64,000 nt of DNA from Ceratodon purpureus (lineage: Eukaryota > Streptophyta > Bryopsida > Pseudoditrichales > Ditrichaceae): the NCBI GenBank assembly GCA_014871385.1, contig CM026433.1:4235573-4299572 (forward strand), read 5' to 3'. Position numbers and translations under genes: made by a program. The number at the start of each line of letters is the position of its first letter. Positions within the stretch are counted from its first letter, which is position 1. A model generated the notes under the pieces. That model did not search any database. It saw only the letters and a program-made list of their open reading frames with translations, and was not told the DNA's origin. Below are positions 36,401 through 48,100 of this stretch, piece by piece.

Positions 36401-39400
36401 CGTCTCCCACCACAGGTGAAGCTGAGGCAAGTACAGTATCGACGGTGTGTTCCTGCGGGCCTCCCCAAAGATATGAACCAATGCCTCCTCAGGGCTCTTC
36501 GCACTCGGGTCCGACAGAAGTGACGGCAGCCCCAACGAATGGACCGGGAACTGTTCCAACTCGTGCAACACCGCTGGTCCCACATGATCCTGCATCCACA
36601 GCCATATCCACCCAGTCAGTGCCTTACCTCGCAAACCCAACGGTCCTCTCACTCCACAACCTCCAGGGACGGGCCCCAACACACTCATCACGATCGAGGC
36701 CAATCAGATCACCACTCTGGATACCCTCGCGGCTCTCAAAACGGCCTTACTTCGTGCCAACAACACGACATTGCCATCCATTCCGCTCGACAAGTCTTCT
36801 CAACACTCCTCTCATCAACAGCACACACATAAACTCAATCAAATCATCCACACATACCGCCCATCAGCGCATGACTCTACTACCAATATAAGGGTAACAA
36901 CCATCAAACACCCACTTCCACTACACCCATCCGCACGTGCCACACTCACCAGGCCAGCACCTTCCCTCCCACACAGAAGAAACTTCGGTCTGTACACCAG
37001 AGGCGCGCTGCACCCCAATCCGAACAGCCGAGCCAGCTGCTCCGGGCTCTCATCCTCCTCGCTGTCTGACTGGTTACTGCTCGATACGTCCCCCTTCATC
37101 ACCGGAAAGATGTCCGACAGCTTCTTCATGATCGCTTGCAGATGCCCTTCCAGACACGGTGCGATCACGGCTGAGAATGGCCTTGCATATGTCACGGCCC
37201 CCCGATGGGACGCAGGCGTGATCGCAGACACCGCCTCCAAGAAGTGCCGCCTCTCCACGTCCACAGACTCTACGTCGATCACAAACTGCTCGTCGCTCCT
37301 GCAAAACCCCTCCCATTCCTCCACCTCAGAATCCCTCCAACTCCAAATGCCACCCATCCACTCACACACCGATTCCACCAATCCAACAATCCTACAACAG
37401 TTCTCGGACGAGCCCGCAACCAACACAGCGCTCCCCTCTCGCGCCTCATTCAACATACCTCCGACTTGACACCACTTCTCAAACTAGGCCACCAAAGGAC
37501 CGCACAATGCCACATACCAAACACAGTGACCCAAAACCCGACCACAACACACGCAACTATCCCACCAACAAGCCCCCGCACACGTACCTGTACACTTGCG
37601 GATACTTCCGCCGGAACGCTCGAATGGCTGCCTCCGTACACAGCGCCTTCAAATCTGCTCCGCAGTACCCCACACACGACGCTGCCAGCTCCCTCCGCAG
37701 CTCCTCCGACGGAGGCTTCTGCCACTTCCGCGTGTGGATGTCCAGAATCTCCACTCGCGCCTCGAACGTCGGGTGGTTCAATATCAGTTCCCTGTCGAAC
37801 CGCCCCGGTCGCCGCAGCGCTCCGTCGATCGCATCTATCCTGTTCGTCGCGCCGATCACCACCACCTGACCGCGCGAATCCAGCCCATCCATCAGGGCCA
37901 GCAGCGTCGACACGATCGAGTTGTGGATCTGCTCCTGCTTGCTCGACCGTACGGGAGCCAACCCATCTATCTCGTCGAAGAATATGATCGACGGCTGGCA
38001 CCGCTGCGCTTCTTCGAACAGCATACGCAGCTGCCTCTCCGCCTCCCCCACCCACCTGCAACCCGGACACACATCAACGTCACTCCAACGCCAATGCTCC
38101 TACATGCTCCAAACTCAACCCACCACATGCATCCCTCACCGACTTCCACCACCATCCATTGCGTCGGATCACTTACTTCGAAAGCACATCCGCTCCCTTC
38201 CGCATGTAGAAGTTCACCTTCTGCCCCGCCCTCGACGCTGCACTCGCCATCGCCCGAGCAATCAGCGTCTTCCCCGTCCCCGGTGGGCCCGAAAGCAGAA
38301 CCCCTCGAGGCGGGGTGATGTGATACTTGGCGAAGAAATCCGGATACAGCAGCGGGAAGAATACCATCTCCTTCAGTTGGTCGATGTAGTGTGCCAACCC
38401 CCCGATCTGCTCGAACCCAACCGTGTCGTCCACCTGCACTGGCTGGATATCTGCCCCTCCTTTCGAGCTCGGACCTGCTGTCTGCGCCCCGCCTTCTCCC
38501 AACATCCATTGCCACACACACCGTTCGTTACAACTCCACTCAGCCGTGACGATCAAAACGTCACGCATATTCATCTTCATATCCTCCCTCTATCAACCAT
38601 TACATATGCATCACATGCTCTACGCTTCCCCACACTCATCCAACTCGCCAACTATCGCTGCCCACCAATCTCCACAACTCCAGCACACACTTCCAAGTCA
38701 TCCTATACAATTATCTCTACACGACACAGCCACTATATAACATCGCATCGCCTCAGTACCTGGTGTGCTCGAAGCCCAATGACTCCCAGCTTGACCCCAC
38801 CCGCTTGCAGCCATTCCCAAATTGCCCAAACCCGGCGTCTCCAGCCCCGGAGGTAGCCACGGATGAGACGGTCCCCGACCCATCCGCAACCACGGAGCCG
38901 CACCTTGGTCCTGCTCATCCACCAGCAATGAGTCGTCCGAATCATCGGCCCTCGACGACCGATGCCTTTTGTGTGACCTGCTCGCCGACCGCCGACTCTC
39001 CCGCCCACGCTTTGTGCCGCTCCCTGCAATTCAACGTCAAACCATCACACTCCGGATCATCAAACCGACTGCCTTATCAGCTACCTTCCGACCAACATAC
39101 ACAGGGCTACTCACAACTGCATTCTGCTCAATCAATCTCGCTTCCCACAAGCTTCTTGGCAGAAACACAAGAGACAGCCAGAACTACTCTAACATCAGAG
39201 AGGCTCGAACCCCTCTTGAATACACCTTCATCAGGGTGCAATGCAAGATCCCTCGGATAAAAGATCATTCAACCCCGTCTAACTCAGCACACTCCTCAAT
39301 ATCCTATTAGGCGATGATGAAATCCCCGAAGCAGACCCACCCTGTAAAAGCTCATATATCCAGATCGGGAGATCATCTCCCATTCCAACACCAAACAAGA

Positions 39401-42072
39401 CCCTCCAGCAAACTCGGTCCCTACTCCACCGGACCACACATTCACTGCAAGACCCGCCACTACTGACGACATCCCCGCCACACAGACCATCTACACACCA
39501 CCACAAACCATGACACTCACGCTCATCATGCATTCGCCTAGAAACAACCACACGCCACACCAACCTCCGTGGAACATCTTCCGAGGCGATCGTGCTCTCG
39601 GGGCCGCCCTCTCTTCCTTCCGAGGTGAAAACCGCTGGACGCCAGTCCGGTTTCGCAGGGCATAGCGCCGCCGACCTTCTCCCTCCTCTCCCTCCTCGTC
39701 TTCCTCTTCCTCCTCTTCTTCTTCCTCTTCTCCCTCTTCCTCTTCCTCTTCCTCCTCTTCTTCCCCCTCCCCACCTGCAACCAAGAGGTGAAAGCATGCC
39801 ACAAAGTCATACACACATTGCTGCTATGCCGTCAAAACCACATTACGTCGTTCTGCATTCCAGTATCACAACTCGGTGATCTACAAGCAACGGATCCGCC
39901 CCCAAACTCCAGACACAAAGTCTCCTTTCCAACCAGAAGGTCTCGCTTCACATCCCTCAGGCACGTTCGGTCCGCAGAATTAAACTGAACCAGCCCCTCG
40001 TTTTCCCTTCTCCCAAATCAACCTTCAGAAAACATCGGACATGTCCGCTTCTAACAACTCACAAGCGAGTCTAGACCATCGCAGACGCACGTTCATCACA
40101 TTCCCACACCTCCTCATGTAGCACGCATCCAGGCAAAGCCCAGACCACCACATCCAAACGAGCCTCATATCTAAGAGGTCAGCTATTCATCCTAGTCTCT
40201 AAAGTCCATCCACATACACACCCCGACTCGCTCCCACCCAAGTCGACCCCAAAAACACCTTCAACACACTGCATACCACTCTTGAAATCCCAGCCTCCCC
40301 TCCAAGGTTAACACATCCCCGGAAATCCAAAGGACCAGAGCATGAAGCAGCCAGCGTTATTCCCTCCATTACCTTTCGTATCCATTTTACTGTCGGATGA
40401 GTTCTGATCATCATCCTCGTAATCCTGCGATGACAGCTCCAGCCTCGGGGGCCTTATTCCCTGCCGCGGCCTCAATCCCTCCCTCCTCGGCGCCGCAGCA
40501 GAATCCGTGTTCTTCGCCTCCTCGGGCTCAGGACTCTCTTCTTCCTCCTCCGGGCTCGGCTCCGAAACCTTGGTCGTGTGGGTGGAAGAGTATCTATGCT
40601 TCGACACCTGCCCACCGTAACATCAATATCACTCATTCGACTCATCGACTCGCTCGCCGCGCAGTGACAATCGACCTCGACGACCAAACAACCAATCACC
40701 TCCCACCTAATTGAAGAGAGATATTGCGAACACGCCGGAGACTAGCGACTTTGCATCCAGTAAGAGATCCAAAACACTTGAGTTGTCCGAGCGGTCAACA
40801 TTCGCCAGTAACGGACAGTGGATTCGACACGACCAGTGCAATACGTACCCGGGTCGTTTGACTTCGATACATTTCCTGTTCACTATTGTCGGAGTAGTCC
40901 ACATGGACTAGCACACGCCTCTTCCTCGTGGAGCGTCGCAGGTTCCCAGCGTCAGCACCATGCTGCCACATACACACATCATCACATCAGAATCGCACCG
41001 AGACAAGGCCATTCAAACCAGACTCTCCGACGGCCAAACAGCCAGGGATGCGCCATGGCACGTCAGTGCGACAACCTCGGCTCAATGCTCGGCAACGAGC
41101 CAATTGCTCCGAGCAAGCCCCTCACGAAGCCCTACAAATCTATATACCGACGACTAGGTGGATACAAACCACACAAATGCCGGATGTTTGACACCCGCCA
41201 CAGGCTTCCCCAACCGTAGCAAACACGAACAGAATCCAAACCTCACACGCATCACCTCCGAACCCGGAAGTTCGCCCTACTTGCAGACACAGACCGACCA
41301 GCGTCATCGTCACAGGCATCACGATCCCCTGGTGGAGTCCACTGCACATGGCTTTGGCTACGCCGACACATATCAGAATGCCATTCCGGAGCTCGTGACC
41401 ACGACACAGCACATCAGACGGACCCTGCCACCCGGACATCACAATCAAGAGTATCGTGTAGAGCTGCGGACCTGATTGGCAACGTTATCGGATGGCATCG
41501 AGGGATCGGCTTCCGTCTCCAACGCCTGCCATGCGATCAATCAGACAACAAACAGACAGCGATCAGAAACACCGCACCCTCGCCAATTCCCTGCCCAGCC
41601 CTAAAATTCACGCAATTGACCCCACCTCCTCAGCGCACCAATTCACGACTCCTCACGCGCTCGCCAGAAACGCCCAGGTAGCAACACGCTCCGAACCAAA
41701 CCCAACACCCCCGACGCCATAACGCGACCAAAAAACATCGCTACTCCGCAAAGGTCAAATCCGAAAAAGTCACAAAACATACAACAAAACTGCAAAATCC
41801 ACGCAACCACTCACTGGCGGAGAGGAACTGGAATCGGGGACCGGATTGAGTCTCTTTCTGTCGTCGTTCGCGTGGCTTCTGCTCCTACCGTTAGCGTGTC
41901 TCCGTTTGGCGCTGCGACTGAGGCCCGCACTCTGGCGCAGGGCATTGGCTATGCGCATGCTGGCGGGCGAGCCCTGCAGGTTCTTGCGCTTGGACTTGGC
42001 AGCATTGCGCAGGAAGCGATCGTGCTTGACCTGGAGGCGCCGCGCCGGCCCATGGCCACGCCCTGCCTTCAT
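33411..42072 (-). CDS. BRAT1: BRAT1/ATAD2-like bromodomain AAA ATPase, copy 2 (complete)
   Basis: Complete mirror copy of the gene at the left edge: 15 exons, 3765 bases, 1254 aa (Arabidopsis At1g05910 about 1210). Exons in order: 42072-41815, 40962-40849, 40607-40373, 39774-39565, 39023-38760, 38495-38177, 38055-37588, 37298-36950, 36589-36401, 36041-35902, 35725-35480, 35281-35095, 34889-34824, 34429-34195, 33895-33411. Basic N-terminus, then RRSTRKRR, a Glu-rich tract (exon 4) and SDDSLLVDEQDQG, all matching the family. Walker A at about residues 430-437, Walker B DE near 494, pseudo-AAA2 at about 720-850, bromodomain at about 920-1015 with YNGDD. Introns are strikingly C/A-rich on the plus strand, so G/T-rich in the transcript. 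All phases agree and no break is seen. Expected to act in the nucleus, binding acetylated histones. Confidence 0.93.
39640..39770 (-). repeat. Glu-coding GAA/GAG simple repeat inside BRAT1 exon 4
   Basis: Purine-rich simple repeat on the coding strand that makes an almost pure Glu run with a few Gly and Asp residues. Acidic tracts are normal in the N-terminal half of ATAD2-family proteins; its length is likely variable by slippage. Confidence 0.8.
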
Positions 42073-42600
42073 AGAACCTCAACCCCTGCGTAAACCCTCG
42101 CCCCCCGCGCTCGCACCCCTCACCACCGCACCGCAACCCACTGCTGGTCCTCCATCGCCATGCCCGTGTCCGCTGGTGGCCATCACCTCGCCATCGCCTG
42201 CGTCGATTGCAGCCGTAAGCTGGGCATTTGAGTCGCTGTGGGCGTTGCGAGCTCCTTCGCCAACACCAGCCCAGCCCAGCTGCCTCCCCCTCCCTCCCTG
42301 CCCCCCGCCCCGACGAACAACCCCCCGACGTCGTCCGACGATGCTCCGCCCTCCGTCCCCTCCTCCGACGTCCTAACGTGGTCGTCCGGGCTCTTCGTGC
42401 GCCCGCTCGCCTTCTTACGTCAGTCCCGTCTTGCCGACGATTTCTGGTCCAACGTTTTTCGTCCTTGTGTGGGGTCGTCCCTGGGTGGGGGGTGTTGGGG
42501 CTGGGGATGCGTTATTTGGGAGAGGCAAGTGCATTTGGCCGAGTGAGTGGGTTGAGTTGAGGGTGAGTTGGTTGATGGAGTCTCTCTCGTCTGGGCGTCT
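42073..42600 (-). promoter_or_regulatory. BRAT1 copy 2 promoter / 5' leader with G-quadruplex motif
   Basis: GC-rich block directly upstream of the BRAT1 start. On the coding strand 42283-42312 reads as five or more runs of three to six G separated by one or two bases (plus strand CTCCCCCTCCCTCCCTGCC...), a strong G-quadruplex pattern. The transcription start cannot be fixed from sequence alone. Confidence 0.4.
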
Positions 42601-43794
42601 CAACTAACTATTTTTCTTCCCCTTCCCATGAAACTCAGCCTGCCCCTTTGGCCGAGTTACTCTGCCTTTCCCAACTCTGCGTCATCATCATGTCCAAGTC
42701 ATGCTCTCCCTTCTGCCACGGTGGATTTTCTATTCTTTACCCTATATGGATCTATGCAATCTTTGTTGTATTTGGTTACGGGGCCTAACTCATGGAGTCG
42801 TGTCGGAAGTCTTCATACTCAACCTCCGATCATGTGTGATTTATTATATCATTTTATGGATATCAATTTGTTTAGGTTCTGTAATTGTGATTGAGCAATT
42901 TGGCTATGTATCAAGTATTAGTTTATTTTTTTCAGTTGTAGTAGTTACTTTTGTTGGTAAATGATCGAAGTTCGATAGTAAAATTGGAATTTATATAGAG
43001 TCCTATATGTTTATAAAAAATCCAACATAAGATAGTAAATTAATAATAGTGTTGCATTTGCATTACATATAGATGTTCTGTATTTTTTAATCTTTCTCAT
43101 ATTAATACTTTCATCAAACAAATTCTCATAGTTCTGTGCATGGTTTGAATTTCATCGATTTTTCATAATTTACTAATTATCTACTTCTATCTTAGATTAA
43201 TTATTTATAGTTTCTACTTACAATCTTAATTCTTGTAATGAATAATGGGATGTAATTAGAATTTTTGAATCAAATGTTTCCAAATAAAATATATTATTAA
43301 GTGATTGTATTGAATTTTGGACTCTTGGTGATTAACATGGTGACTCACTACATGAAATAGTTATTTCAATCATGCTTATTATATGATGGGTGAATACAAA
43401 TTTTCACATGATAATAGTGAATCATAACTTGGATAAAATTTCAAATTAATTACATCAATGCACAATTTAATGTATAAATTCTTCATTTCTGAATGATTAA
43501 GAAGTTTTATAATGCTAAATAGACATCAATAGAAATTCTTTGAATGAATCAAAAAATGTTGTAAATGTATTAAATTCTGACATTATTGTATTGGATTTTA
43601 CTTTATTGATCAACATGAGATGAATGTACCAATTTAAGTATCAGTATTTATAAAAATGTCAATACTCAAGACCCTCTGTTCTTTGGTTTTTATTCAATAA
43701 AACATTCAAACGGTTTGTAATCATCAAACACACCACCCTGTTGATAAAGCTGCAACATGAATGTAACACGTTAAGTCATATTCCATATGGGGCC

Positions 43795-44050
43795 ACTCTC
43801 ACATGTTTGGATACATTATGAGACATGTGTCAAATGTTCATTGTTTGGTCACGTTATGAGACAGGTGTCAGATGTTTGATCACACAATGAGACAGGTGTC
43901 AGATGTTCATTGTTTGGTCATGTTATGAGACAGATGTCAGATGTTTGGTCACATAATGAGACAGGTGGACCAGATGTTAGGTCACGTTATGAGACAAGTG
44001 TCAGATGTTTAATCACATAATGAGATATGTGTCAAGTGGTCGGTCACTTT
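43795..44050. repeat. Minisatellite, unit about 31 bp
   Basis: About eight imperfect copies of a unit like TTATGAGACAGGTGTCAGAT followed by GTTTGGTCAC, with an occasional extra GTTCATT segment. Copies alternate between GTCACGTTATGAG and ATCACATAATGAG forms. Confidence 0.8.
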
Positions 44051-44107
44051 ATAAAACAAAATTTTGTAGTAGTATAAATTCCATCATAATATGATTTTAA
44101 AAAGTTG

Positions 44108-44335
44108 AATGTCCCCGCGGCCGTCCTCGCGATCTGACGGCCAAGATGCGGCCGCGTCGCGGGATTGGCCAGTTGGACGGTCGAAAACTGTTTACCCTCG
44201 CAGAATCTCGTTTCACCCTGGGGTGAAACCTGTTCGTTTGATTGTTTTTTTCAAAGTCATTGGACGTCCTACAGCGCTAGCGGACGTCCGAACGTCCCGA
44301 ACATCCTTGGACGCCCTGACAACCTGCTAGCCCAT
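44108..44335. other. GC-rich island in A+T-rich DNA
   Basis: Sharp GC-rich block (CCCCGCGGCCGTCCTCGCGA...) with two NotI-like GCGGCCGC contexts, a perfect 8-base-arm hairpin (TTTCACCCTGGGGTGAAA) at about 44211-44228, and repeated GGACGTCC-type words. An open frame of about 70 codons shows no family likeness. Origin unknown. Confidence 0.4.
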
Positions 44336-44651
44336 TACCCACCTAATCAGACAAACAATTCTACTTACATCCATCACTATACACCACTAATGGTATATAG
44401 TGTAATTATACACCTTAAACATTAATTAGTTGATGGTTCTTGTGAAGGGTGCCACATGGACCCCCTTTGAGGGACCATATGGCACTTATGAAACTAAGAC
44501 AATATGAATTAGTGCGTGTTGATGAATTAGTGTGGATTCATGAATTAGCATGCCAACCCAACACTCTTTCAAAATTCTTTGCCCACAAGTCCCACTCTAT
44601 ATACTTCCTCACCTCCTATGCATTCTCAAACAATATGGAATAAATCCCCAA

Positions 44652-44735
44652 TTCCATACCATACCATCGCCATGCCATGCCATCACCATGCCATACCATC
44701 ACCATGCCATACCCTACCATCACAATACCATACCT
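44652..44735. repeat. CCATACCATCACCATG microsatellite
   Basis: Imperfect repeats of CCATACCATCACCATGCCAT over about 85 bases. Confidence 0.75.
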
Positions 44736-45184
44736 GACCCCTTCACATCATTAATTAATTAATGCCGGGTGTCAGGCACATTTCAGTGCATTTCAGTGCA
44801 TAGTTACATCTATCACCGCTTGGGCACACAATAGTTTCACTCCTTTCAGATGGCAATAGTTGATGGGGTTGGACATGCTGGGAACATGAAGAGTGGTAAA
44901 CATTAATCCTTTATTATAATAGATGTTTTTAGATCACATAGCAAACATGAAAGAGACTAGCAGTGTGTCAATCATGATAGAAGACATATTTACTACTGTG
45001 AATAAAGGTTCTGCTAGGAGTTTGGTCCAAGGAAGACTCTGGAGCAGTCGATCAAATCGACCTGGAATGTTCAACTTGGGAACTGGAAACATACTATGGT
45101 TTCATAATTAATAGATATAACATGAAAATATAAGGTGTTTATAAAGGGAGTTTAGCGTCGTTCAAGATGCCACAATTTATATGA

Positions 45185-48100
45185 TCAGTACATCGCATGA
45201 TTAGGCCATCGTTGCTGATGATCATCCTCCACATTGAAATACTTCAGAGGATAAGACTCCAGCTTGCCATCTTTCAAACCAGAGTTGACATGGTCAGAGC
45301 AAAGCCAAGCGAGGGTGCCCCGTCTGTACTTCGGAGTGTCGCCCTCCGCGGTTGCTTTGTAGCGAACACGCTGCAGGCCGATACTGGCCAGAATGTTCAC
45401 TCCGTTCTTCTCCAATATATCGTTTCGAAACCACTCGGCTGCAGGACCTACAGCTCGCCTCAACTCGTCCACTTTTTCTTTGTCTTCAGTCAGGTTGATC
45501 AAGCTTCGATTGCCAATGTTGAAAGTTGGATCTAGGGCCCCCAAATCCCATCGTGCCTTTCCCATTCCCAAACTGGGCAAGGTAACAGATTTCAAATCAG
45601 TGACCTCGTTTGGGTCCAATGTGCTCATGGCCCTCGTCACAATCTGCAACCCAGACACAAGCAATGGTTGCACCTTCTCCGCTAATGACTCCCCAATCTG
45701 CTTATTGAATATTCTGCTCAGACCAGGGACACAATGCTCGTGACCTGGCTCCTCGCAAAGAAAAATGAAGCACACTCCCTTCATGGCGCCTTGAAGGCTC
45801 GTCAGTAATTCCCTTACTAATTCTCCGTCTTCCGTCTTCTTTGTAAAGAACAACCCATACCGAGGTCCTTGGCTTAAACTGGATTGCACTTTCATGGCAG
45901 CTTGCTCTTTTACCAATGTCCGCCTTCCCTTCAGCTTCTCATGTGTGGCGGCGAGGGCCTCCGCATCAGCTTCGGACATGTTCTCATGGGCGTCTTGTAG
46001 ACCCAGGATGATTCTCTCCAAGTTATCCAGCATTTCCAGCGAATTCTCTCTCAATTTCTGCCTCGCTTCCTTCGCTGCCGTCTTCTTTACCTTGATCCGT
46101 TTGGCAGTTTCACTAGCAATCTTGCGCTGAAGTTTCTCATCTTCGGATGCGTCCAAGCTGGGCCTCTCTGCCAATGAAAGTCTTTGAATTGACGATTGCA
46201 CCCTCGTCACTTCCAGATGAACATAGAATGCAACAAAAATGTGTCAGTTGAATTGAAATCTATCTACCACCAATCCACCTAAACATACAACCGCACAACA
46301 TATGAAACTAAGCAGCCTTGTTCTAGAGTTGAAATGAAGAATTGGCCATTGTGAAGAAAACCCCAATTGGTTAAGCAAACGTCATCGCATGTCAATGAAT
46401 GAATCTTATAAATTTCGGTTGTCAACATTTTTACCTGATGGTGGCCTTGAACTCGACGATGAAGTACTAGCTTCGAGCGCACTCCCAACTGGAAACTTGT
46501 CCAATAACTCTGAAATCATCTGAATCGCCTCGCTGTGATTGTCTCCGGTTCCATTCTCAATCACGATCTCATACTGTCCTATCCAGTTGCTCTCTTGTTC
46601 TCCAATGTCATCGATACAATCTGGATGTATGTCTACATCATCACAAAAGTTGCAATGATAAGACCACGAAAACCCAGCCGCATCACAGCACCAACACTTG
46701 AAGCTCTTTCGAAAGCACCGAAGGGAAAGTCGATGCGATTTGTTGCATGGACAGAGCGGGTTCCAGGTGAGAGTGGCACAAATTGGGTGCATGTGAAATG
46801 TACACTGTTTTAGTGTACAAGTGTAGCGCCAAGTGTGTTCTCTTATCTTGCCATTGCAACGTGTGCAAAGGAAGCTCTTGTTAGGTGGACACTGAACCAA
46901 GGTGAGGGTGTGTGAATGTTTGTTATACAATAAGTCCTTGCAATACTTGGCGCAGAGAGCATGCACGTCAAAGTCGCATTGTTCACATCTGTACACCCAT
47001 TCACAACCTTGTAACGGATCTAAACAAAAATGGCATACAGCATCGGGATTGTCGTGGTAATAGTCTTGGACAAGGAGATGAAGCGGATGATGGTGGTGGA
47101 AAAACACTTCAAGCTTATGTGACTTTATCTCTGCACACTCAGAGTGTGTATCGAACTGGCAGCTTTCACAGTGGTATACATGTGGCTCACACTGCTGCCA
47201 ATTTTCACAACAAATGTTGCAAAAGAAATCCGATCCATCATATGGTGATTGAGGGAGGAATTCCAATGCTCGTTTACAACTGGTACATGAGATGACTGAT
47301 ACAAGGTCAGTCTGATCGCTTTCCTCCTAAATGTCAAACAACCGCCAATAATTTTGTTAGTTCCATAACCATCTATCAATGTAGAATTCTGGACATCTGA
47401 GAGATTCCAATTTCTAATGAAAGGCGATTGAATTCGAAAAATGAAGTAATGTTGCTTAATCATTAGACTACTATATCTCAATCAGATAGAATCCAATTAC
47501 CTCAACTGTGAGGCTGGTGCTGTGAAATAGAACTTTTTGAAGAGATGATTGTTCTTCTATCTTTGTCTTGATGAAATCATCACCTGTTTCAAGCTGCACT
47601 TTCTCTGACGTCAAACCTCTCAGAATTTTATGTCGGAAGGTTTCAAGCCTTGTGCATATATCCATGAAAGTCGGTCGCTTACGAGGAATGGTGTTCCAAC
47701 AATCCTTCAAAAGTTCCACCAACTCTTGTGGGCAATCTGCAGGAAGCTTTGGTCTCACTCCATTCATAAGTGCATTGTACAATGCATCTTTTGTGTACGT
47801 CCCCTCCACGTCTTGAAAAGGTTTCTTCGAAGTCAAGACGTGTACGCATGTCATGGCGAAACTGAAAACATCCGCCTTGAACCAATTTGCTCGAAGTTTC
47901 AGTCGGTTTCCACGCGGTAAAACTTCTGGAGCTCGGTACACTGCAGTGCCAATTCCTTGATAAGTCATTGTATTGGACTTGGAGACTACCACTTGGGTCT
48001 TCGATGTCCCAAAGTCAACCAACTTGGCACAGTAACTTGGCTCAAGTAGGGGTAATGCATATGGTTGGAACACACTGGAAGATTTTTGGGGATAGGTCAG

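Larger units (their letters stand above)
26300..38779 (-). repeat. Right arm of large inverted duplication
   Basis: Mirror copy of 1-9650 and its unseen left continuation. Within it, 28450-32650 (ATR3 and an LRR relic) has no counterpart in the left arm. Best-matching parts are 26380-27600 and 34824-38779. Confidence 0.9.
42601..45184. other. A+T-rich spacer between BRAT1 copy 2 and the kinase gene
   Basis: No gene is supported. The spacer contains a minisatellite (43795-44050), a GC-rich island (44108-44335) and a CCATACCATCACCATG-type microsatellite (44652-44735), each listed separately. The last few hundred bases are probably the kinase 3' flank. Confidence 0.55.

Noticed and set aside
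42568-42964. Two overlapping plus-strand frames of about 90-110 codons with hydrophobic text
   Set aside because: Both lie in the upstream flank of minus-strand BRAT1 copy 2, have no splice partners and no family likeness.
46912-47295. 127-codon plus-strand frame opposite the DC1 exon
   Set aside because: It is the shadow of the DC1 zinc-finger exon on the minus strand.
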